DNA of 64,000 bases from Zoroaster sp. YZ-2022 (taxonomy: Eukaryota; Echinodermata; Asteroidea; Forcipulatida; Zoroasteridae): the NCBI GenBank assembly GCA_029582265.1, contig CM055826.1:37208127-37272126 (forward strand), in the 5' to 3' direction. The notes under the pieces were generated by a model. That model had not been told where the DNA came from. It saw nothing but the letters and a program-made list of their open reading frames with translations, and did not search any database. Shown in pieces: positions 45,493 through 57,620 of the stretch; the stretch's first letter is position 1, and every line of letters begins with the position of its first letter. Made by a program: the position numbers and the translations under genes.

Positions 45493-45817
45493 ATTAAAAA
45501 CGACTCGTAGCTCCTAAAAAGTGCTAATTTTAGCAATTTTTAGGAGCTTATATAGTGACTGCACTTGAGGTGATATATTCAGCACTTCGTTTCTAGAGTA
45601 TATATACAAAGTACACTCGAAATGCTGAAATATAGCACCTCAAGTGCTAATTTTAGCACTTTTTAGGAGCTTGTATAGTGACTGCACTTGAGGTGATATA
45701 TTCAGCACTTCGTTTTTTAGAGTGTAAAAGTGGACTTACTGTAATAATTTCCCGCCACTATATTAAAAACGACTCGTAGCATCCCCATTCCCCACACAAA
45801 AAAGTTAACAAATAATC

Positions 45818-45955
45818 GGTCTCCGCACGCGTCGTCTCATACCCACGTGTCGGCATTTTTAGTGTTCTTTTTCCCCCAATAACCGTGTATACACGTATCA
45901 CGTATTTCACTGGTTGGCAAAAAACGCGTCACCACACCAATTTTGAAGCCGACCT
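45818..45955 (-). mobile_element. MITE family A copy 5 (partial)
   Basis: An inverted partial copy starts tcggtctccgcacgcgtcgt and ends ttttgaagccgacc. The middle third is missing. Confidence 0.6.
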
Positions 45956-48300
45956 ATGGGAGACCTGGGGGCCTGGGGTGCCTGAGGGGCCCTGGGGGAC
46001 CTGGGGGGGGGGCACGTGCCCCTACAAATTTCCAGTTCCCCCACGAAAAATTCCGATAGTGCCCTCGTAAAAAGGAAAGAAAAAGAAAAGGGAAAAAACC
46101 ATATACTCCCTGGGCCCCCCCACTGAAAAGCAATGCCCCCTGTGCCCCCCCCCCCCCACTTAAAAAGTCCTGGCTGCGGTACATAGTGTGTAAAAGCAGC
46201 CAATCCTAATTAACCAGTTAATCTGTCAAGCCCCAACTGTAGTGTTGCAGTTGGGAAAGACCCAACGGCCAATACCTATAGTTGGAACGTAACAAAACGT
46301 CGTACAGTTATATAGGTATATGGATTTTTATGCTATAATAAACACCGTGTTTCAGCTAAGAAAAGCCATGATGTTCGGACCAGGTATTTCGTGCCTTCTA
46401 GTTGCAGTTACTGTATCTCAAAGGTCTTGTCATTGGGTCGAATCAGACCTTAGAGATACAGACGTTTACAAAGGAAATGTTAGAGACTCTCAGGGGAAAT
46501 TTGGCTCATTTTGAATATCTTCATAAATATTAGTATTAGGTCTGGGTGCATTTCCTCTGCACAGAATGCACGTACACACGTATAAATATATCTCCTCTAT
46601 AATTTTGATTTGACCACAGGCGATTTGAAATGCAAAACAATTTACTCTTTTTGACAGAACTTACCTTGCATTATGAAGTCATCCAAGCCCAATAGTCTGG
46701 AACCTGTATTACAGAATGTATCTTATATGATATCAATATGTGTAACCAGTCTATATTTTGGCTAGTGTATATACAAAGAAGGGGTCTCTCAAATTTCCTA
46801 TGTAAATGTCTGTAGCTCCAAGGTCTGATTCGCCCAATTTATAAACTAACTCTCGGTGGAGCGCCAAAATTAGTCTCTACGGCTGCTCTGCTACAAGAAT
46901 GTGCCATTATTGCAACGTCGTTCCCAGGGCCTACGAGCAGAATCAGGAATTCTCGATCCCACTGCTCTCTCGCCCTGTAAACAGGACAGTCATTATTGCA
47001 GGCTATTTTGTGTTGGATTACAGTCTAATACACGGTCATTAAGAATAGCGTTTTCTGGCAGTAGAGGGAGACCGACACTATGCCATCCAAAGTTTCAAAT
47101 ACCATGCATTTGCAGGTACGCATTTATTTTGTCATAATGATTTCGTCATTCTTGCTCAGTAAAATCGATCATCTAAACATTTAACATGTTAAACAAACAA
47201 AGTTTATGCATGATAACATGAAGACAAAACCTCAAATACTAATGCTCGAACTATTTTTGTTGCATAATGTATTTATTGTGTAACAGTGGAAATCACCTAG
47301 TAGTGAGAATGAGGTAGACCCTGGTTATGTGGTTGCCATTACTGTGCCTGGTGCGTAAATAATTGCTGGTAGTTGTAGTCATGGAGGAAGGAAAAAAGCC
47401 ATTTTCCTTCCTCCATGTTGCAGTTCACCGTCTATCATGCAGGAAGTGAGTCTTGCCACAGTTGTGGGCTTTTAAAGAAGCTTTGTTGTTGTAAAGCTAG
47501 ACGACATTTTGGTTTTATCATGTCCCTACATGACAGAAAATAGTTTATGATATTCCCACAATTGCAAATTGTTACAAATCTTCCATGAGTGCGCAACTAT
47601 AGTCACCATGGATGCACATGGTGAAAGGAACACCAAACAGCCGTTGAAAGGACTGTCTCCACAAACTATACTCAAGATGGTGACATATGCATGACCATGG
47701 AGGAAGGAATGGAGGAAGAAAACACGTGTTTAGCCTCACAGTGGAGCTTTATATGTTATAATTTTCATTGGGCAAAGGTTAAGAGCTTCACAAACGTTAA
47801 TCGATGTCACCAAATAAAAGATGCATAATACATTATATATAATGGTCTTACCTTAAATTCTGGTACCAGTCTACAGTGGCTTCACGAAGGGATCATTGAA
47901 CCATTTTATACTCTGAATCACAGGGGAGACTCGACTGTCAGAGCACAGAGAAAGGACACAGAGCAAAGAATTGAACAGATTTACATAAGCTTTCAATGCC
48001 TCACCCATTTCAGTATCAGCCGGCCTTTAGTAAGCCGGTATAATGTTGCGTAAACCCATAAAGGTCATCTCTACCACGGATACTTATACCACCAGGCGTC
48101 AGCGAAGTGTGCACCGGATTTAAATGGCATCTCGGAAACGTATGCCACCCGCTGCGTTGACTAACGAATGCGTTCTGCTTTGTGTGACCATGGTAATGTT
48201 GACAGTAATACTGTATGGTGTTACGTCCGGTAGACAACCCATCATCAGCAGGGAGGAAATGTCGCACATTGCCCAGGTCAACTTGTCCAGAAGTCCAGAA
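45956..48300. other. Intergenic sequence with small inverted repeats
   Basis: G-rich and C-rich tracts lie at 45960-46015 and 46107-46160. An inverted repeat of ~58 bp (46436-46495 against 46770-46830, with gggtcgaatcagacctt) may mark a MITE. A hairpin of atggaggaaggaaaa and its inverse lies at 47381-47425. No gene recognised. Confidence 0.45.
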
Positions 48301-48309
48301 AGGGAAAAA

Positions 48310-48855
48310 ATGTCGTATCCGACCGCCACTTTTTAAAGGTTTTTTGCATTTTTTTTGTAACCACTATCAGGACGATCAGAGCATACTGATCGAAACGTCG
48401 AATTGTACCCCCAGTTCTTTTCAGAACTCAATTGAGCATTTCACACGGTGTCACCGCAATTAGTCTTACTTAACCACTAACCAGTTTAAAAAAATAATCT
48501 ATCGATTTTTTGGGGTACAGAAAGCGAAAACTATCTTTAAAATCCACTTTTATGATGGTTTCCGGACTTTATTTCTCTTAAGAAAATAGAAAGATCCCAG
48601 TTATAGTTGCCACTGCGCATGTACAACATGACCGTGTTGGTCACTAATGGGGGAGTTGACAATATCAGACTGACATGACTGAAGAAGTCGTCGTATACCA
48701 AAAATGCCTGATTTTTCATGAAATAAATATCCTGGAATAATTTGAAGTGCTATATGTCCAGCATCATCCACATGTTCTCCATCTTACTGCGTAGGTAAGA
48801 TTACATTATTGGTTATATTGAATGAGAAAAAGTGGCGGTCAGATACGACATTCTA
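48310..48855. mobile_element. Possible TIR element carrying a hammerhead-motif insertion
   Basis: The sequence atgtcgtatccgaccgccac (48310-48329) recurs inverted as gtggcggtcagatacgacat (48832-48851). These ~26-bp ends enclose about 545 bp with no coding frame. Copy H3 of the hammerhead-motif element sits inside. Confidence 0.5.
48367..48471 (+). mobile_element. Short hammerhead-motif element, copy H3 (9-bp target duplication)
   Basis: A 105-bp insertion is flanked by taaccacta (48358-48366 and 48472-48480). It carries gatcagagcatactgatcga followed by aacgtcga, the hairpin gttcttttcagaac and the end attagtcttactt. The first box is altered to tcagga, which breaks the CUGANGA consensus. Confidence 0.6.
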
Positions 48856-48997
48856 ACCACAGAGGGTTCAGACATGGACCTTCCTCCATGGTTCAGGCAT
48901 AAAGAAGGTAAAGTTTCTCTAAGGTTCAGGGTAGTGGCCTAGCCATGATTCTTCAGCGGGATGGCATTAAATACAAACAGGAGGACACGGCGAAAAG

Positions 48998-49408
48998 AAG
49001 AGACATAACTGCACTATTATATATATCTGACTTGTTGAAATGTTATGCCCCATCTCGCAACTTGAAGTTACGTTCTAGTGCAAAATTTCTGCTGGCTGAA
49101 CAAAAGTTCTTGGGGTGACAGATCTTTTGAAGTTCTTTTGAAGGCTCCACACCTTTGGAATGATTTACCTCTGTACATTCGTGAATCTCAATCTGTTGAC
49201 TCCTTTAAGAACAACTTAAAAACCCATCTTATGTGTATTGCCTATACTAACATTCATTTATGCATTTTTTATATTTTGTTTAGTATTATATTGCATTTGC
49301 TATTGTATTGTTGTGCTATTGTATGATTATCTTGTTTACTGTAAAGCGCCTTGAGCACTTCTTGGTGGATATGTGCGCATTATAAATCTTCTTTATTATT
49401 ATTATTAT
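48998..49408 (+). mobile_element. L2-like LINE 3' end, copy 1
   Basis: The end of a reverse transcriptase frame reads RDITALLYISDLLKCYAPS, then LLKAPHLWNDLPLYIRESQS and FKNNLKTHLMC. The 3' sequence gcgccttgagcacttcttgg and gtgcgcattataaatcttc and a short (ATT)n tail follow. A frameshift is present near 49110. It is truncated at the 5' side. Confidence 0.7.
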
Positions 49409-49805
49409 TATAACTAAATAAGTATAACAAGAAGTCAATCAGCTCAAAGAGAAAAATGATACCCTTAATTAAAAACCGAGTTTCAAAATATAATGGCATG
49501 TTAAATACTACTGAAAAAATGTGGTTTATTAAATAATAATTTGTATCCTGTCAAAGTTTTGCCAGAAAGGAATTTGATCAAATTGGCCTTGTCCATTTTT
49601 TCCTGGATAAACGCATTTCTCGTACCAATTCAATAAATAATTGCACAAAACCTCAGAAAAATACAGAATATTCTGTAAGTTTTTGAGGGATAAGCTAAGA
49701 CAAAAATATTATTCAAGTATAACCGTAGCCACCGCTAGATGAAATATATTTCTTAAAGAAATTTTAAAAAAAATAACAAACTCTCAGAAACTAACATTAA
49801 AATCA

Positions 49806-49985
49806 ACATTTTAAAGGTTCGGTCACTGAAAACTTTTAACATCATTTTATAAAAAGTGCTGAATTTACTTTTAGTGTTAAATCTTGATCACAAAATGCAT
49901 CAATTTGACACTTTTATGCATGTATGCATGGTTAGGTAAAACTTATAAATGAAATTAATGTCACTGATCGAACTCTTTAGAAATT
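49806..49985. mobile_element. TIR element family B, short copy
   Basis: The ends are ttttaaaggttcggtcactg and the inverted cactgatcgaactcttta. The interior pairs to form an imperfect hairpin. It lies in the duplicated block and recurs at 63507-63686. Confidence 0.65.
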
Positions 49986-50124
49986 CATTAAATACGTTAC
50001 CGGTACCATGATATTTCGAATAAATATAGTTTACCAAACAGTTATTGTGACTTATTTAAAAGTGAAAACATAAAATTACGAAGACCAATCAAAGTTTAAA
50101 TTCATCAGTTCTCTAAGAGCTTTA

Positions 50125-50425
50125 AGCCAAAAAAGTCTTTCTGGTCATCGGTCGGCCGCGCTTTCAAAATTGGTGCGGTGACGCGCATTTTTTTCGACCA
50201 TCTTTTTTTATGTGATACATTGTACTATGGGAACTTTGGTCCCCGCGTATACAAAGTATGGTGGCTAAGAGAGGCCTCACAAATCGGGCAAACCTTCACA
50301 CCCCTATGTGTTTAAAACACAGCACGGCAGAATTCCAATCGATCGAGCAATTTTGGCTGCAATTGGACATCGTTTCAGAGCAATTTTTTTTTTTAAATGC
50401 CGACGCGCGGGTCTGAGTTTTGGCC
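50125..50425 (+). mobile_element. MITE family A copy 6, inside the sulfotransferase pseudogene
   Basis: The 301-bp element starts agccaaaaaagtctttctgg and ends ctgagttttggcc. It is flanked by TTA at 50122-50124 and 50426-50428. The intact genes show the single TTA (agacttattgtaagg), a paralogous empty site. The same insertion starts copy 7 at 63829. Confidence 0.82.
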
Positions 50426-50516
50426 TTATTGTAAGGACGGTTGTAGTCACTAGGTTTCACCAGTGTTTAGTATGGTGTTCTAAAAAGGACACATGCACAT
50501 TGCAAGAAGAGTGTGT

Positions 50517-50905
50517 AAGCGTCGCATTAGGATTCACGCGTCGCACTAGAAGTGTTGTCGCGTCGCATTAGAAGTGTAGTCGCGTCGCACTAGAAGTGTG
50601 TCGCGTCGCACTAGAAGTGTGTCGCGTCGCACTAGAAGTGTAGTCGCGTCGCACTAGAAGTGTAGTCGCGTCGCACTAGAAGTGTGTCGCGTCGCACTAG
50701 AAGTGTAGTCGCGTCGCACTAGAAGCGTGTCGCGTCGCACTAGAAGTGTAGTCGCGTCGCACTAGAAGTGTAGTCACGTCGCACTAGAAGTGTGTCGCAT
50801 CGCACTAGAAGTGTAGTCGCGTCGCACTAGAAGCGTGTCGCGTCGCACTAGAAGTGTAGTCGCGTCGCACTAGAAGTGTTGTCGCGTCGCACTAGAAGTG
50901 TTCAC
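50517..50905. repeat. Left-arm minisatellite, 17 units of ~20-22 bp
   Basis: Units of cgcgtcgcactagaagtgta type, with alternation between gtgtcgcg and gtgtagtcgcg junctions. Seventeen tagaag(t/c)g cores were counted. Confidence 0.92.
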
Positions 50906-51290
50906 CATTGCAGTTTTTTCTCGTATGAAGAACCGTATGTGACTAAATTTCGACTAATTAATGTATATGACTAAAATAAATGTAAATCCATATATTTACT
51001 AGAAAAACCAATTATACAAAAGCGGCAACCAGACTGGTTGGCAGCTAGCATGCATACGGTACTAAACATGAATTTATATTCCTTTAAAAAAGTCCTGCAC
51101 AGCCCATACATTATTGTGTTACAGAAAGGTTTTGTTTTTGAATTAGTGTTATAGTTAACAAAAAATGTTGCTAATCCTGTTACAAATATTTACAACCTAA
51201 ACCTAGTCTCGATCCCAACTACCTACATGGAAGGTGAGCATTCTAACCCACAAGACTACCATGCCACTCGAATTTGGCGGTGAATTAAGT

Positions 51291-54080
51291 ACAGAAGAAC
51301 CTTTGTAAAATTAGGGTTTCTAATTCTCACAGTGACTGAACAATGGTGGGCTATAAATTTACAAATAACTCGGGAACATTAATTTTTTACAAGGTTTACA
51401 ACAAAATGATAAGTGGAAACGAGATGAATTATAAAACCTGTCATTCAGTAGATTACAATAAAAGTGTAAGCAATTTGATTTAACTGAGGAATCAGCAACA
51501 ATAAAAAAGTGGAAAATGCAATAAAGTTAAATAATAGGAATTAAGTAATAATCAGAAATTAAAATAATCCAATCACTTGTCACAGGTTTTCTCGATGTTT
51601 CACGAGTCCTGCTAGGTTCGATTTGTTTGTTAAAAGGAAAATTGCTCATAAATAAATCTACACAGACAGCGAATTAAGTTGATCCTTTTTTTCTAAGGAA
51701 GAAATTTGTTATTAGCTTATCTCAGAACGTAAACAAATGTCAACAATATATGGTCCGATGTCATCAAACAAATATAAATTGCAACTTAGAAATTGACATC
51801 AATATTGTATCAACTCAACAATTCAGCGATACAGAATAGAATAACTTCAATACTTTGGAGCAAGTATCAATTGTTAAGATCATTGGATACAAAGATCACT
51901 GAAGGCAAAGTAATACAATAATAATGACACACAAGCTTCTTAATAATCAATAAGAAGGTAATATAATAAAAGTATGCAATCACAATATCTTCAGTGGTGT
52001 AAAATTATCAATGGCTTATCAGTTAGAACTGCCAAAGACTAGCTTGTAAAGAAAGGAACCGGAAATAAATCAAAGTCGGCAATTAATGAAAAGTTATCTC
52101 ATTAGCAAAATTGAACCTCTGGAATGTTAGAGAACATAACCAAAAACACGGCGAAATCACACATATCAAATACTGGACAATTGTTGCGCTATTGTAAAGT
52201 TAGACCACTGAAGTGCTAGAGAGCAAAACCAATCAATGATACCATACAATGACAATTATGAGTATTAATATAATGTAAAACAATAAATTGCGACTCAGCT
52301 TGACTTCTGATTGACTTGATCTTGGGTTGACTTGTCCAAACTCCAGAGATACGAGGTCAGTCAGGGTCCAGCGAATGATCGAGATTTAGAACAGGGACAG
52401 GGATAGGCGAAGAGACGAACCGGGTCGGCTCCCCAAAGCAATACCTAAAACTGTACACTGTACCAACAGAGCACAACACAAATGAGGCGATAGAGTGATG
52501 AAGTCTTCGAACTGATAACTAAGTGTGAGAAGTTATCTAGTAACTTTACTATAAATCGAGAGGGCTTCGATTTTAGTGCTATCGCCTTCAAGGTTTCTTC
52601 GCTTCTCTTAAAAATCAACTTTTATTTCATAAAATACCACAAAAACTAACCCTAACTACATAGTAAGAAAAATAAGTACTATAAGCCATAATCAAACAGT
52701 TGTCAGTAATTTGGAATACTTGTTCAGAGGTGAACTGGCAAAAAAACTAATGAGAGTTAAAACTAACATGCTCATCATGTTAGCAAGGAATAATTTATTC
52801 CCTAATGCTGATGTACTAAATTTATACATAGTTCAATGTAACTGATACCGTGCAGTAATGCAGTACATGAAACAGCCGTTTATGTCTTAAGGGACTCCAA
52901 AAAATATGGATACTTTAACCTTGAAGTCTACAACACACACTTGCCCTGATAGGGACACTGTGTTCAATAAAAATGCTAACTCTGTGTATCGTGTACAACG
53001 TATTCAGTAGGTTACTGGCACATATTAGTTGAACTCTTGAGAATTAATACAATAGCCATAATGAATAATAGAAAATAGGAAATATAGTTTGATTATTTGT
53101 GAATAATAGTCACCATCAATAACTTGTCTATGAAATGTTAAGAAAATGAGAATCTGCAAATGCAACAACTATCAAACTACTGTAGAAAATCCTAATTCTT
53201 CTTGCAGAAATACATCTCACAGAAATAAATATCAAATCGAATAAAGTGGCTAAAATAAGAATAGGATAACTAGGCTATAAAATGACTAATAATCAAAATA
53301 AAAATTAAATACAGGAGTGAATTTATACATCTTAAACTTTGCGGATACAAGTTTAAATCACAGGAGAGATTAACTCCTACTCGGCGTGATTTGTAAAATT
53401 AAATACTGATCAGAATACAACAAAATAAAGTGAGCTTACCTGTACCAACAGAGCACAACACAAATGAGGCGATAGAGTGATGAAGTCTTCGAACTGATAA
53501 CTAAGTGTGAGAAGTTATCTAGTAACTTTACTATAAATCGAGAGGGCTTCGATTTTAGTGCTATCGCCTTCAAAGTTTCTTCGCTTCTGATTTTTGGGGA
53601 AGCGAAAAGGGTATATATATTTTCTGGACTTGGGCTCTGCCAGTGGTCAAAACTTTCTCATTGGTGGAAACAACTGTGGTCCCACCTTCTTCTAAGGTGT
53701 TAACCAATGAGATACCCCAATTATATAAACTAGGGCAAGCTACTTGGGAATACCACCAAAAGGGGGAACTTTCCTAATCAATCAAAATGCTGCTAATGAG
53801 GGCTGGCATTGCCTCACCAAATTGTCTTTACAATTAGCTTAGCTAAAACAATTTATGCCCATAAGAGATTTGAATATGGTGGGAAAAATTGTTCCAACAA
53901 TTGACCAGCTGTAGGACAGGAACTGCACGTAAACACCCTGGAATGTGGTATGGCCATAGGGCCCTTAGGTGTCAGCCTTAAGCAGTCAAACATTAAGCAG
54001 AAATGTAGTCGGAAACTGTTTTAAAGGAGCAGTCCCAAACTAACAGGGTCCGACACACTATTCTAGGTTCGTAACATCCA
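51291..54080. other. Central part of the foldback element, possible LTR-type remnant
   Basis: Two ~150-bp direct repeats lie at 52455-52607 and 53440-53592 (tgtaccaacagagcacaaca to ccttcaa(a/g)gtttcttcgc). A TATA-like gggtatatatatttt is at about 53609. A terminal tgttacgaacctag is visible on the minus strand at about 54078. This could be LTR-type sequence, but no coding region, primer site or target duplication supports it. Confidence 0.35.
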
Positions 54081-54249
54081 AAAATCAGAGAAACAGAAGG
54101 AAAGTAACACTACTGATGAAATATTAATAAATGTCAAGACAATTTTTCATGATTGGCAATTCTTTAGGTACAACTGTTACAACTGTTACAAATTTATTTT
54201 CTCATAAATTTTATTTGTAGCTTATCTGTTTTTTATATTTTGACCAGTG

Positions 54250-54728
54250 TATTTATCCTTTTTTAAGGAGGCACTCTGGGGTCGTGTTCGGTTTTGTGAT
54301 TCGCCCATGTATCAATGGATGGGGCCCTTGTTTTTTTCGCTTTCTGTTGGGCCCTCTACCTTTTGGAGGGTGAGCGGGACGCAGAGCTGAATTTGACATT
54401 GGAGTGCTTCTTTAAGGTTTTTATTAATTTTATGAACGATTGTGTTTGTGTATTCATGCGTACTTGTAATTTTTTATATATATTTTGTTTTTTTAATCAA
54501 TATCTATATTTTTTTAACCAGCTGGGGAGGAAAGCCTCTTGACAGGAACTTTGTTTCTTTTAGGCAATCCTTCGGGCTCCAGCTGGTTTTCTATCTTTAC
54601 TTTGTATTTTAATTGCTTTTTTCATATTTAAAAAAAAAAAAAAAAATTTAAATGTTTTTACCAATGTGCATTATTGTACTTTTTATCTGATGCCCGAGAA
54701 ATGAAATAAATATAAATATAAATATAAA
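54250..54728 (+). mobile_element. Possible LINE 3' untranslated region
   Basis: A GC-richer stretch (ggaggcactctggggtcgtg) leads into T-rich sequence. It ends gcccgagaaatgaaataaat with three further ataaat units, the simple-repeat tail expected of LINE 3' ends. No coding part precedes it. Confidence 0.35.
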
Positions 54729-55544
54729 CTGGTCATCAACTTTGTATTAAGTATGTATTAAACTTTCATAGCAGACACGTATTCCTCAAACCTTGAGTCT
54801 GTGTCATTTTATGGTGACACAAGTCAAAGTTGCACTGAAAAATTGGAACTTGGTCAGACTTACTGACCTGTGAATGTCTACCCACTAAGAAAGTTTTTTT
54901 GTAGTAAAATATATTTCTTTTCTGTAAGGATAATGTATTATTTTGTTGATGCATAACTCCAGCCTATATGAAACCTTCAGCAATAGTGAAAATACATTCA
55001 GGTTGTTTATTATGTGAAATGTTTGTCGCATGAACTTTAAAAAATAATTTTGAAAAAATAGTTATACTGAAATTATACACAAAAAGGCTTCAAAAGAAAC
55101 ATTTGATGAATGACGTATTCCATAACATATTTAAATGTATTCCTGCCTATAGTTAATACAGTTAGTTGTGTAACAAATTTGATTATCTCAAATTGCAACT
55201 TGTGGGACATAATTATTTGGGTTGTACATGTAAACAGTAGGCCTATATAATGGTTGACGATTGAAAACAAGTTTTTATAAAAATAAAATCATCTGTTTGT
55301 GTCCTTTTTGCTTTTAATTATCTGTCATCTAGACCCCCCCCCCCCCATATTATTACATTATTGTGTGACCATGAATTTAGGGTATGGTTCTGCTTTAAAA
55401 TAGTTTGTTGTGAAAAGAGGCATCAGTATATAAAACATACAAACGTTGCTGACTGAAAATTTATTTTGGACCAACTCTTGCTCTAGTACCTTTGATTTGC
55501 CGACTGAGAACAATTATTGGGGTGTCACACCCCATACCCCTACC

Positions 55545-56165
55545 CCCGCTCGCTACGGCCCTGGGCGGTGGGGACGAGTGAACCCTGTAGGCCTGCGCAA
55601 TATTTTTCTGAACAATTTATATTATTTTATAAATACAAATTCACTGTATTACTGGTTGCAGGTATTCCAGATGAAGACCATCTAGACTTATAACTCCAGT
55701 TTTGCAATTTTCTTAGTTTCCATATTAATTGTGTTAGTACTGGTCGTTATATTATTAAATTCACTATCGATTTTTTTGATACAAACGAAAATTGTGTATA
55801 TTGTCTATTTATGCCGTAGTACAGTGTCACTTCTTATCATCAGCCAAGATATGGCCTTGGGTGGGTTTGTTTAAATTCTGGCAGAGACCTTTGATCTGCC
55901 TAGGGACTTTGGTTTGGTGTGGTAGCTCATTAATATGTTAGGGCTAGCCAGATATTTAAGTGTTTTGGGACTGATGGAATAAGCCACGAATATGTATAAA
56001 ACATATCACTGGCTGAAATATCACGGGATGGTAATTTTAGTTGGCAGAAAGAAATCGCCCACCCCGCTTGCTGAGGACCTGGTTGGTGGGGACGAGTGAA
56101 CCCAACAGGCCTGTGCAATATTTTTCTGCATTAAAGAATTTATATTATTTTATAAAAACAATTTT
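55545..56165. repeat. Direct repeat pair in the centre of the foldback element
   Basis: The sequence ggtggggacgagtgaaccc followed by tgcgcaatatttttctg occurs at about 55567-55637 and again at 56090-56162. The spacing is about 525 bp. Confidence 0.75.
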
Positions 56166-56549
56166 ATTAAGGTCCCTTTGTAATTAATTCACCAACAAAT
56201 TCGAGTGGCATGGTGGTGTACTTGTTAGAAGGCTCACCGTGGGAGTAGGACCGAGACTAGGTTTAGGTTGTAACATTTTTTTGGTAACTACAACATTAAT
56301 TCAAAAACAAAACCTTTCTGTATAATAATAATGTATGGGCTATGGAGGACTTTTTTAAAGGAATATAAATCCCAAAATTCATGTTTAGTACCGTATGCAT
56401 GCTAGCTGCCGACCAGTCTGGTTGCCGCTTTTGTATAATTGGTTTTGCTAGTAAATATATGGCTTTACATTTATTTCAGTCTTATATATTAATTAGTCGA
56501 AATTTAGTCACATACGGCTCTTCATACGAGAAAAAACTGCAATGTGAAC

Positions 56550-56845
56550 ACTTCTAGTGCGACGCGACACACTTCTAGTGCGACGCGACACACTTCTAGT
56601 GCGACGCCACACACTTCTAGAGCGACGCGACTACACTTCTAGTGCGACGCGACACACTTCTAGTGCGACGCGACTACACTTCTAGTGCGACGCGACTACA
56701 CTTCTAGTGCGACGCGACTACACTTCTAGTGCGACGTGACACACTTCTAGGGCGACGCGACTACACTTCTAGTGCGACGCGACACACTTCTAGTACGACG
56801 CGACTACACTTCTAATGCGACGCGACAACACTTCTAATGCGACGC
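56550..56845. repeat. Right-arm minisatellite, 14 units of ~20-22 bp
   Basis: The inverse of the left array (cacttctagtgcgacgcga). Fourteen cores were counted, three fewer than on the left, so the arms have changed length independently. Confidence 0.92.
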
Positions 56846-57620
56846 GTGAATCCAAATGCGACGCTTACACACTCTTCTTGCAATGTGCATGTGTCCTTTT
56901 TAGAACACCATAGTTTAGTTTGTTTACTTCCGGGTGAGGGCTCCATGCAGTTTCTTGTTAACCATTGTAGAAGAGGTCTGGAGTGAAGTAATTCCTGATT
57001 TAGTACTCCCCATCTGACTAGGTAATTTTTATTGATTTGGGGGGGGGGGGGGGTCTCGGCCAATCAGAAGGCTGGATTTAAAATTTTGAAATAAAACAAC
57101 AATTCATCAAAATTGGGTATTATTTTTTATAGCAGGCGTGTGGACATCGAAACGAACTTAAACTTTCCGTTAAAAAATATTCCAAGCTACTGTAAGTCGT
57201 ATTCAGATCAATTATGTAATATTGTATATTTCTTCCCACGTACGTTTCATTAAAAACGTTTTCTGTTACTTAAAGGTATCTCAATTACCTAACAATATGA
57301 AAATAAATGGTTCTATAAATCATCATTTTTCAAAGAAAATTTACAAAAAAGTCGGTAGAATCAACCACAGTCAATACCTAGACTGGTCCCCTGTATTTAT
57401 CCTCAATGATAAAGACAGGCTCCAGGCGTACCATTCAAGGGATTTCATTGGATACGTTGTGCTGAAGATCTGACGTCACGCTTCGAGGCTCGTGGGCTAG
57501 CTCTCAACCAAGGTCAAAGTTGAATCTTAGTTGAAACATGACGGCCGCATAGCCAGCATCTGGCGTAAAATTCACGAACCTCAAAGCGTGACGTAAGATC
57601 TTCAGGCTACCAATATACCG

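Larger units (their letters stand above)
41370..45725. repeat. Cluster of palindromic ~115-bp repeats (family E), interrupted twice
   Basis: Each unit is a hairpin: cgaagtgctgaatat on one side and its inverse on the other, with gctaattttagcac and a central caagctcctaaaaagtgc. Units lie at 41370-41486, 41493-41519 joined to 44563-44650, 45514-45600 and 45612-45725. The second is interrupted by the L2-like LINE. The Tc1-type element sits between the second and third. Confidence 0.75.
48998..50300. repeat. Segmental duplication, copy 1 of the 62681-64000 block
   Basis: From gaagagacataactgcacta onward the sequence matches 62681-64000 almost base for base over ~1.3 kb. The block holds a LINE 3' end, a family B element, the 3' end of a dead sulfotransferase gene and the left part of MITE family A copy 6. 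Confidence 0.92.
50471..56912. mobile_element. 6.4-kb foldback element with long inverted arms and terminal minisatellites (TU-like)
   Basis: The ends tatggtgttctaaaaaggac are exact inverses, flanked by gtttag (50465-50470, 56913-56918). Arms run about 50471-51290 and 56185-56912. Each has a ~50-bp terminal segment, an outer minisatellite, then an inner domain with a tRNA-like promoter. The centre (51290-56185) has no long open frame. Sea-urchin TU elements have a similar plan: long inverted repeats with an outer domain of short tandem repeats. No transposase is encoded, so movement would need an enzyme supplied elsewhere. Confidence 0.8.
50044..57000 (-). pseudogene. Heparan sulfate 3-O-sulfotransferase-like pseudogene split by two insertions
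   Basis: Three pieces match the 3' end of the intact genes in order. 50044-50124 covers the 3' flank and last codons (aaattacgaagaccaatcaa). 50426-50470 continues with ttattgtaaggacggttgta. 56913-57000 continues with tttgtttacttccgggtgag and ggtctggagtgaagtaattc, with internal deletions. The first break is MITE family A copy 6 with TTA target duplication. The second is the 6.4-kb foldback element with gtttag duplication. Everything upstream of about 57000, i.e. most of the catalytic domain, is absent. The copy cannot encode an enzyme. Confidence 0.82.

Noticed and set aside
46320..46514. Short frame with a hydrophobic segment as a secreted peptide
   Set aside because: It overlaps an inverted repeat (46436-46495 with 46770-46830) and has no cleavage-site or family evidence.
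50517..50905. Minisatellite as a CRISPR or centromeric array
   Set aside because: There are no unique spacers, and the inverted partner array at 56550-56845 shows it belongs to a foldback element.
52455..53592. Pair of 150-bp direct repeats as LTRs of an intact retrotransposon
   Set aside because: Only ~830 bp lies between them, with no gag or pol sequence, primer site or flanking duplication; kept only as a possible remnant.
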